A stretch of DNA of 64,000 nt from Ditylenchus dipsaci. Its lineage: Eukaryota > Nematoda > Chromadorea > Rhabditida > Anguinidae. Below are positions 57,321 through 64,000 of this stretch, piece by piece (position 1 is the stretch's first letter; each line of letters opens with the position of its first letter). Below the pieces are notes generated by a model. The model had not been told where the DNA came from and searched no databases. It worked only from the letters and a program-made list of their open reading frames with translations. The stretch is from assembly GCA_004194705.1 (NCBI GenBank), contig SADC01001309.1:493294-557293 (forward strand). Reading direction: 5' to 3'. A program made the translations under genes and the position numbers.

Positions 57321-57831
57321 AGAATTATTCTGGGTTCAAAGCTCAGTCAAATGCTGCTGATATCAGTCTGATGCCATTTATTTACAATTATGAGCCGCCT
57401 AGAAGAGTGGAGCTTAAAATAGTGCTAAACAGCCAGCTAAATCGACGCTTTAGAGTGATTTTGGACAACTCTGTTAATTTGGAAGTATTGCTTTGGCTAG
57501 AGCGCTGCTCCAAGCTCCATTTTAAAAGCATATATTTCGGAGTCAAATTCAATCCTGAGTTTGTGGAGCTATTGGAAGACTTACAACACTTGCTCATCTT
57601 CCTCGACTTTACTGCCATTTGGCAGATTTTCAATATGTGGAATATTCCTACTCACAATTTCTTCCCATTCCTCACTGAAAACATCAAAGGCTACAGGCTT
57701 GCAATGATGTTTATTGATCACAGTCTTCAACTATTGAGTGGATTCAAAATGATAATAACACTAGAGGCTTTGAAGAAATCCAACTGGATATAAGTTCGGC
57801 TAATGAAGATTTAGCTGATGATTTGATTCAG
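57321..57831 (+). pseudogene. Middle exon(s) of an F-box-type protein, frameshifted
   Basis: After a CTAATAG acceptor the frame runs SLMPFIYNYEPPRRVELKIV, LEVLLWLERCSKLHFKSIYF and FVELLEDLQHLLIFLDF to about 57715. A second frame then gives TIEWIQNDNNTRGFEEIQLD and ISSANEDLADDLIQ up to GTTACC at 57832. The EWIQN-FEEIQLD pattern resembles the tail of divergent nematode F-box proteins. It may belong with the F-box exon at 53689 and the terminal exon at 59318, with transposons in the introns. Assignment is inferred. Confidence 0.4.
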
Positions 57832-57899
57832 GTTACCTAAAACACCTAAAGAAAAATTATTTAAAAAAGAACTGCCTGAAATTTCAATTTGCTTATAAC

Positions 57900-58119
57900 A
57901 TTTTTTGTGTTTTTCAGTTTGCTACAAATGAAAATTAATCGTTTAGCCATTCCTGTCCTTCTACCACAAAAATATTTTTTGGATGCCCTGGTCCTCCAAG
58001 CTGATTTTTTTTATTTTTTGGAATATTTTGGAAAAAATTTATCCGAAGATTTCGAACATTCTTTAGTCAAAGCTTTCTTCTATATATTGGGTTTCAAAAA
58101 AAACGTTTATAATTTTTGA
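57900..58119 (+). other. Open segment after a TTTTTCAG acceptor
   Basis: Reads LLQMKINRLAIPVLLPQ then YFLDALVLQADFFYFLEYFG to a stop at 58119. It could be another exon of the F-box-like locus or chance. No domain recognised. Confidence 0.25.
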
Positions 58120-58867
58120 AAATCGTATTGTAAACTTATATTTCAATAAGCACTGAATCGAATAAGCACTGAATTAAATAAAACTTTTTGACAGAGCTTA
58201 TTTTAAAAAAGCCGTCTCTATATACGCGTTAGCGTCCCTCTCAAAACACTTGATCTCCCTGTGTTTTTCTTTGCAAAAAATTCTTTTCAAATTTTAAATA
58301 ATGATTTATTTAACTGCCTTTGAGGCTTCGAGAATCTGGATTAGGACCTGGAAATTTTCGGCTAAAATTTTTCGGCATTCATTTCTCTGTATTGAGAAAA
58401 AATTCCCTTAGTATTACCTTCAATTGTACCAAAAATACAAAGGCTCAGAGCTTCAAATTAGCCATTTACAATCCATATTGAATACACCAATTTGAATAAA
58501 ATGCCCAGTCTGACACTAAAAAGGGAATTGGATATTTTTTTGGGTTGAGTGTCAGACTGGTCATTTTAATACAAATGTTGTATTCAGATATAATTGTAAT
58601 AGCTCATTTTGAAGCCCTGAATTTTAGCTACAAAATGGTTTTTCAATACAGAAAAAAGTACAGCCGAAAAAATGTCCGGCCGAAAAATGTCCTAAAGCCG
58701 GTTTAAGATTGTCCTAACATACGCTGGACTATCTTTACTTAAGAATCAGCCCTAAAATTATATATTTCTGACAATTAAGAAAAAATCACTTTAGTGAACA
58801 AGGTGAAATATTTTACTATTATTTATAATTTTTAAATTATTGAATCAATGTAGTTCAAAAGTGCATA

Positions 58868-59107
58868 TACCGTATAACCTCTATTAAACGGGCACCCTAC
58901 AGTTAACGTTTTTCAAATTTGCTTTGCTTTTTTAACCCCAATATTGTTTATTTTTCGAAAACGGACGACCATCATTTTGTAGAGTTTGTAAAGCTCTACA
59001 AATGAGTGTCGTCCGTTCGAAAAAATAAACAATATTGGGGTTAAAAGCAAAGCAAATTTGAAAAACGTTAACTGTAGGGGTGCCCGTTTAATAGAGGTCA
59101 TACGGTA
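58868..59107. mobile_element. Near-perfect hairpin MITE, TACCGTATAACCTC ends, 240 bp
   Basis: TACCGTATAACCTCTATTAA and CGGGCACCCTACAGTTAACG are mirrored by CGTTAACTGTAGGGGTGCCC and GTTTAATAGAGGTCATACGG. Arms of about 105 bp differ by only a few bases; the loop has GTAGAGTTTGTAAAGCTC. It is the youngest-looking member of the TACCGTA group here. Confidence 0.85.
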
Positions 59108-59317
59108 AATGGATTTCGAGAGTTTTGAAAGAAAAAATTTCAGAAAAAAAAAACAAGGAGACTAAGGCATTTTTTGAGAGTGATGAGAACATCTATGAAG
59201 GAAAAAAATTCTTTATTAAAAATTTCGTGTTGAGAACCTTGTACTTATTCCATAATTTTTAGAAAACTGTTTTCAGATGGTGTTGTACTCTGAAATCCAG
59301 ACAACTTAGCACAAGAT

Positions 59318-59527
59318 TTGGAAGTAACTTTGACATTAAGTATGGTTACTTTCCCCAATATGGAGCAGTATGGATTGCTGAGTTATTTTGATGTTGACCA
59401 AGGCGATGCCTTACACCAAGAACACTATAAGTTGGTTAATGTTCACAAAGGTACTGAATTTGAGCTTCACCTGGAAGGAGAAGATGATGTTCGTTTGATG
59501 AAAATAAAAATAACGAAGATAACATGA
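59318..59527 (+). CDS. Probable terminal exon of the F-box-like locus
   Basis: Open to a stop at 59527, encoding MEQYGLLSYFDVDQGDALHQ then EHYKLVNVHKGTEFELHLEG and EDDVRLMKIKITKIT. The YKLVNVHKGTEFELHL type of ending resembles C-termini of nematode F-box proteins (family knowledge, not checked by search). The acceptor is uncertain (TTTTCAG at about 59276 or a later AG). An AT-rich tail with AATAAAAATA overlaps the end. Confidence 0.35.
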   Translation: MEVTLTLSMVTFPNMEQYGLLSYFDVDQGDALHQEHYKLVNVHKGTEFELHLEGEDDVRLMKIKITKIT

Positions 59528-59894
59528 TTTCTAACCTTTTTTTATGATTTATAGTCTAATTGACAAGACCATATTTTTTTAACACATAAAACATTTGCAC
59601 GTGAAAATGAAGATGGAAATTTTTTATCCTTTTTGACAAAAATAATAGTTTTGGAACAGTGAGAAGTTGGCACTTGTTTACTTCGGTCGGCCTCTAATAT
59701 GAATTCAAGTTTTTTATTGAGTGAAGCCTTAAGATAGTACATGTTTAGAGGGAACTCAAGTGTGTGTCTTAATATGCGTCCTTTTAAGTTTTTAGTGGTA
59801 TCCGCACAGTGAGTTGCTGTCAAAAATTGGGCTTTTGTAGCAGGGGTCCCCGAAGTGAATAAGTGCCGAGAGTTCATCTACTTGAAAAACATAT
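59528..59894. other. Intergenic, no supportable gene
   Basis: A minus-strand open frame here has no recognised domain. Confidence 0.35.
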
Positions 59895-59902
59895 CGTAAA
59901 AC

Positions 59903-60752
59903 TAGGGTTGCTTAAATGTCCGGACATTTATATTTTGGACATATGTCAGGACATATGTCCGGACATTTATGGACATATGTCCAAAATTTTGGACACTTAT
60001 ACAACCGAACTTTATTCAAAAAATTTCAATTAACAATTTAATAATCGTTTATAGATACATCAAATTCGTTTTCAATTGAATAATTCTCCTCAGTTCCCAG
60101 TTCTATTTCTTCCACCGCTTGTTCACTCGCGTTTGCTTAGGCTTATTTTTTGCTTTGGGTACAATCTAGGTGGTCTAAATTTACAATTATTGGTACCGGT
60201 CTTGTTTCTGGAACTCTTAATTCATAGTCTTTCTGAAAACCGAGAGCTAAAAAAAGGAACAAAACAAAGAAGATAACTGAAACCGTAAAATTCGCGGAGT
60301 TTTCTATCCGCGAATTTTATCCCTATCCTTGGATTTATCCGCTGGTTATTGCTACCAGTCCTGTTTCTGGAACTTTTAAGTAGTTCGAGTAGTATTCACG
60401 TGGTTTGGGTACTATCTATGAGGTTTTGGGTAGCATCTAGGTGGTTTGGGAGCCATACAAATGATTCGGGTAAACTTCCAGCCGGTTTGAGTAATATACA
60501 TTACTTTTGGGTACCGTCTAGGTGGTTTAAATTTACGATACTAGTACAAGTTTCAATAAATTAAATTTTTCTTTCGTCATTTTCAATCTAAAAATAAAAT
60601 CAGAAAGAGTAGCAAATAAACTGCGGAAAAAAAAATTGTGTGACAATCTAATTTATATAATGTCCGATTTTGATAAAGGCGGACATTTTGCAGGACATAT
60701 GTCCGGACATATGTCCATAAATGTCCGGACATATGTCCATTCAGCAACCCTA
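59903..60752. mobile_element. hAT-like element with GGACATATGTCC iterations, 850 bp
   Basis: A perfect 8-bp duplication CGTAAAAC lies at 59895-59902 and 60753-60760. Termini TAGGGTTGCT and its inverse AGCAACCCTA. Both subterminal regions iterate the palindrome GGACATATGTCC and TGTCCGGACA. The middle (60360-60560) repeats ATCTAGGTGGTTTGGGTA units. Confidence 0.92.
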
Positions 60753-60769
60753 CGTAAAACCTCTAATAG

Positions 60770-61337
60770 TAGCCTCGCCCGATTTAAAATCTTGTTTCTG
60801 GCATTGTGCTTTAGACCCACCTTTTCAAAACATGTCTTAGGCAAGTTAACACTTATTTTGTAACTTATCTCAATTATTTCACGTCTAAATAGACTTTTAT
60901 AAGACGCATTTGACGTCTTTAAAAGTCTAGCTAGTGTACATAAGTCTATTTAGAGGTCACGTCTATTTTAGACCTAAGTCTAAATTAGATGTAAAGTCTA
61001 TTTAGACGTACGTCTTTTTAATATAATTTTGATGGTTTTTTTAGTAATTTATATGCAAACCTATAAATCTAGCATCGAATTCACGTTCTGCATGGTTGAT
61101 TTTCTCGTAAAATGCTGTTTTGTTTAGAAATTACTGTCAAACTTCAATTCCACTCGAGACAAAAAAATTCGAATTAAAATGTTTGATATTTTTGAAATTT
61201 GAAATTTAACAATGATATTTTTAATTTTAAAGAGCACTTTCATATGCAAATTGATCATGCTAAACACCAATTCGTCCAGAAAAACTGAGTACAAATACAA
61301 AAAACATTCACGACCAGAATTATCTATTTGACACGAC
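60770..61337. repeat. Dispersed repeat debris, GTCTAAATAGACTT units and a palindromic core
   Basis: 60775-60880 resembles the inside of the 21807 MITE. 60885-61020 iterates GTCTATTTAGACGT-like units. 61070-61275 is a third copy of the ATTCGTGTTCAACATGG palindromic core seen in 36836-38117 and 52617-53088. Confidence 0.5.
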
Positions 61338-62435
61338 TAGGGTTGTCGACGCGTCGAAATTTTCCGACGCGTCGAGTCGAAAGTCGAAAAATTTTTTCTA
61401 CACGTAAAATTGAAGGTCAAAAATTTTTCCGACTGGCAGGTAATACTCCAACCACTACCCTAACATAAATTCTTACAACTACAACAAATTACAACAACTT
61501 TCTCGTTGACAAGCTTACTTAACTGTATCCGAAATGGTGGTATTCAGGTATCTACCGGTCAGTGGCGCGAGGAGTTAGTTCTGAGTCGGTGCCAAATATG
61601 CCTCAATCCCACTTTGATTTTTCATTAAAAATTGCTTGTATGCCAGAAAGAGTGAGTAGGGTACCAGGTGAGTTGGTAGAGCTACCAGGTGTGTGAGTAG
61701 GTACCAGGTGAGAGGGTAGAGGCGAGTGAGTAGTTGTACCTGGAGAGTGGGCAGGTGATCCGAGAGAGTAGGTATGAAGCCAGGAGAGTGAGTAGGTTTG
61801 CCAGACGAGTGAGTAGGTGTGCCGAGAACGCAAGTGCGACATTCAGTAAAGGAGGTGAGCAACGAGCATGAATAGGTGAGCCAGGACAGGGAATAAGGTG
61901 AGCCAGAAAGGTGGCTAGGTGGGCAAGAAGTGTATGTAGGTGTACCAGAATAGTCAACAAGTAGAAGCGCAGTAGTGGTGCCCTGAGAATAGGTCGGTCG
62001 GCCATGAGAGTGACTAGGGGTGCCAGGTAAGTGAGAGGTATGCCGAAAGTTAACTCAGGCAGGAGAGTAAAAGGGGAGCCCCGAAAGTTGGTAGGTGTGC
62101 CAGGAGAATAGGTAGGTGAGAAGAGAATTTAGCAGCTTGAATTAATAAATTTAATAAGCAGCTTGACCAAGGCGAGGGTGGTCCACCGACAGGCGGCCCC
62201 GAGCTAGTGGTCATCATTATTCGACTGCAGCGGAGGAAAAAGCTTGTGGTTGTTTTGAAAGTTATAAATTTTACGTGTCGAGACGAAAAGCAACGTGTCA
62301 AAATATTCGAATCGACGCGTCGGTCGAACGTCGAAAGTCGAAATTTTCGACGCGTCGAGTCGAACATCGAAAGTCGAAAAATTTCGACTTTTCGACGTGA
62401 AAAGTCGAATTCGACGCGTCGAGTCGACAACCCTA
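61338..62435. mobile_element. hAT-like element with CGACGCGTCGA iterations, 1098 bp
   Basis: A perfect 8-bp duplication GACACGAC lies at 61330-61337 and 62436-62443. Termini TAGGGTTGTCGACGCGTCGA and, on the complement, TAGGGTTGTCGACTCGACGC. Subterminal DNA iterates GACGCGTCGAGTCGA and AAAGTCGAAATTTTTCGAC. The interior is mostly minisatellite. Confidence 0.92.
61620..62115. repeat. GTGAGTAGGTGTGCCAGGAGA minisatellite
   Basis: About 20 degenerate units of 20-24 bp (GAGTGAGTAGGT, GCCAGGAGA) fill the middle of the hAT-like element. Confidence 0.7.
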
Positions 62436-62443
62436 GACACGAC

Positions 62444-62929
62444 CCTTCGAAAAAACCCAGCAACACTAGGTCAGACCCCGCAAAATATAATACTGATTTT
62501 TCCGAGTGTTTTAGATATTTCTTTATTGGTGCCCCACTTCAGATTTTTAAAACGAATGCAGGTAAAATGGACTTGAAATTAAAAAACGGTGTAGGTAAAA
62601 TGGCCTAAAAATTTTTGGTGGCCCCCCCCCCGTCACAAATTTCGGGAGTAAAAAGATTGAAATTTTTTTAAGCAGTGAGAAGTAGTTCAGAAGATGGTCT
62701 TGAGTCATTTTTCAAAAAAAAAGAGTAGGAAGGACTAAAGATTTACCGTCACGCTGAGCAGATGTCCTATAAATAAGGTAAGGATAGCCTGGCATACTAT
62801 TTTCTGGTCCTGAAAATAGGTATTTATTTAGGTTTTTTAATACTGAGGTTCAGGTAGTAAATTTTGTTATTTTGGTACTATCAAAATTTTATTTAACTTT
62901 TACGTATTCAGAATTTTCGGGTTTGGTAG
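62444..62929. other. Intergenic repeat debris
   Basis: 62550-62625 (GGTGTAGGTAAAATGGCC and a C run) resembles 46385-46425. No gene seen. Confidence 0.4.
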
Positions 62930-63015
62930 GTGGATACCCAGGTACTACCTACTTTCGAGGTGGATAGGGAACGAAAAACAGGTCAAATTTATCGAAAAGA
63001 CATGTCTTCCCTTCA

Positions 63016-63036
63016 AGGGCATGCCCGCGCCGACAC
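63016..63036. promoter_or_regulatory. Terminus-like motif of the 42767 family
   Basis: AAGGGCATGCCCGCGCC closely matches the ends of the 42767-45485 element (GGGGCATGCTCGCGCC). It may mark the left end of an element that contains the next gene and runs past the window. Confidence 0.45.
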
Positions 63037-63197
63037 GGTGAATTTGAATTTCCAAAAGGCGGGGACCACTTTAATGCGTGAGACAAAAAAAATTCAAATT
63101 CAATTTTCATTTCTTATTGTTGTGCTGTCGTATGTCATAGACGTGTGTTACGTATTTCTTGCAATTTTATTCATTTTTTTTTTTATCAATTTTTCAG

Positions 63198-63718
63198 ATT
63201 TTGAAGTAATTCAAGCAAAAGCAATATGTCTGCTAGCAATGAAGGAGGGCGAAACTGATGATTTCTCGGTGGTCCGCTTTCAGTGCTCACTATCGCTCTT
63301 CAAGACAACGCCCAAATTCTCGTCAATTGCCAAAACAACAGAAGCTGCTTGGTCGCGTGAAGCGTTCGGTTCGGTAAACACTTTTCACTGTTTTCGTCTT
63401 TCTTTCGATTCAACTTTTCCATTCTTTTAGACACTTCAATATGGTCCTGGAAGATGTTTCGTGAGCTCTGGACAGAAAACTCCGAAGTCAAGTATGTGTT
63501 AACTCCAACATATAAATTTAATTCGACTATGATTTTTTAGGCAAGGGCAAGCCAAAGAAACGAAAAGCCGTGGCCAAAAGACCGTTTTATCTGAAGATGT
63601 TCTTTTGCGAGGAGACTCCGTTTATCCATGGGTAAACCTCTTCCCCAACTTTCATTTTCGATCAAAACGGTTTAGTTCTCAAAAATCCGCTTTGCTACAA
63701 GTGCTTGATCGAAGATGA
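63198..63718 (+). CDS. Small basic protein, five GT-AG-consistent exons, probably transposon-borne
   Basis: Exons 63198-63373, 63431-63491, 63541-63631 and 63676-63718 join in phase; the best start is Met 63239, giving about 107 residues. Sequence includes SLFKTTPKFSSIAKTTEAAW, then GRCFVSSGQKTPKSSKGKPK with KKRKAVAKRPFYLKMFFC. The basic KPKKRKAV segment resembles GRPKKRKAV of the FLYWCH/AT-hook protein at 14203-14829, which suggests related N-terminal modules of MULE-associated genes. No catalytic domain is visible. AATAAA at 63787-63792 lies about 70 bp past the stop. The upstream 63016 motif suggests it sits in an element whose right end lies beyond the window. Confidence 0.45.
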
Positions 63719-63786
63719 GCAGCTAGAATAATTTCATCAAATCCGTTGTAGTTTCATGTTGTTATTGTGTTGTGTCCTGTTGGCTC

Positions 63787-63792
63787 AATAAA
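63787..63792 (+). terminator. Poly(A) signal
   Basis: AATAAA downstream of the small basic protein gene. Confidence 0.5.
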
Positions 63793-64000
63793 GGACTAGT
63801 CTGGTTGTCTTGCTTCATGAAACCTTCTCTACTTTTGCCATAAGTTTTGACGGCGACTAATTTTGGAGGTTTTTTTGGATAATTTTTTGGAGGACGTAAA
63901 AGCATACTTTTGAGAAAAAAAATTGAAATTAAGTATTGTTGGCCCTGAAGCCAAGCTAAGGGCTAAGCCTCAAAATTATTGTGAGATGTAAAACCGAGTA
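63793..64000. other. Right edge of window, nothing supportable
   Basis: No coding or repeat structure recognised in the last 200 bases. Confidence 0.4.

Noticed and set aside
61575..62608. Several overlapping minus-strand frames with THSPG/LLTRL repeats
   Set aside because: Products of the minisatellite and terminal repeats of the hAT-like element.
62930..63197. N-terminal extension of the 63198 gene as one 166-codon frame
   Set aside because: It would read through an intron-like stretch ending TTTTTCAG and a transposon terminus; the hydrophobic run looks like AT-rich noncoding sequence.

Overview
This is eukaryotic, AT-rich, animal nuclear DNA. Genes are split by short GT-AG introns (many 42-60 nt), and most of the 64 kb is transposon-derived. 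F-box proteins with divergent tails, FLYWCH-type MULE transposases, a nematode-like carboxylesterase B and exons that open directly after strong TTTTCAG-like acceptors point to a nematode. This is an inference: the sequence gives no species name and no rRNA or tRNA gene was found.

Host genes. (1) 3373-8028 (+): six-exon carboxylesterase with Ser and His catalytic motifs, but one base is missing just before the catalytic Glu. (2) 8777-12068 (+): eleven-exon ADCK1-type UbiB-family atypical kinase, essentially intact. (3) 28077-21362 (-): eight-exon, about 549-residue basic protein that opens with a possible Myb/Rap1-like helical domain; one 3.4 kb intron holds several nested transposons. (4) 32314-30076 (-): two-exon, 122-residue single-pass membrane protein. 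(5) 48160-47475 (-) and 53689 to about 59527 (+): two F-box loci, both apparently broken.

Transposon genes. An intact-looking FLYWCH/MULE transposase runs off the left edge (1-1340, -) and uses two probable GC-AG introns. A second, different MULE transposase relic lies at 18544-19816. A FLYWCH plus AT-hook protein with no transposase sits inside a 1277-bp element flanked by an 8-bp duplication (13962-15238). A piggyBac relic without its catalytic core is flanked by TTAA (26035-26978). A pogo/DDE_1 relic lies inside an element with TACCGTATTTCC ends (54937-56126).

Non-autonomous DNA. There are at least seven hAT-type elements with readable or near-readable 8-bp duplications, a family of TACCGTA-ended hairpin elements at TA sites, several near-perfect palindromes of 0.2-1.3 kb, a 2.7 kb element with 740-bp terminal inverted repeats, and tRNA-related sequences joined tail to tail. 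A recurring design stands out. Short (11-20 bp) tandem arrays occur in inverted pairs that bracket a segment: 12585/16725, 18300/20050, 25075/25335, 33055/38205, 34024/36590 and 34520/35035. This resembles Foldback-type elements, and 33050-38395 is a multi-level nest of them.
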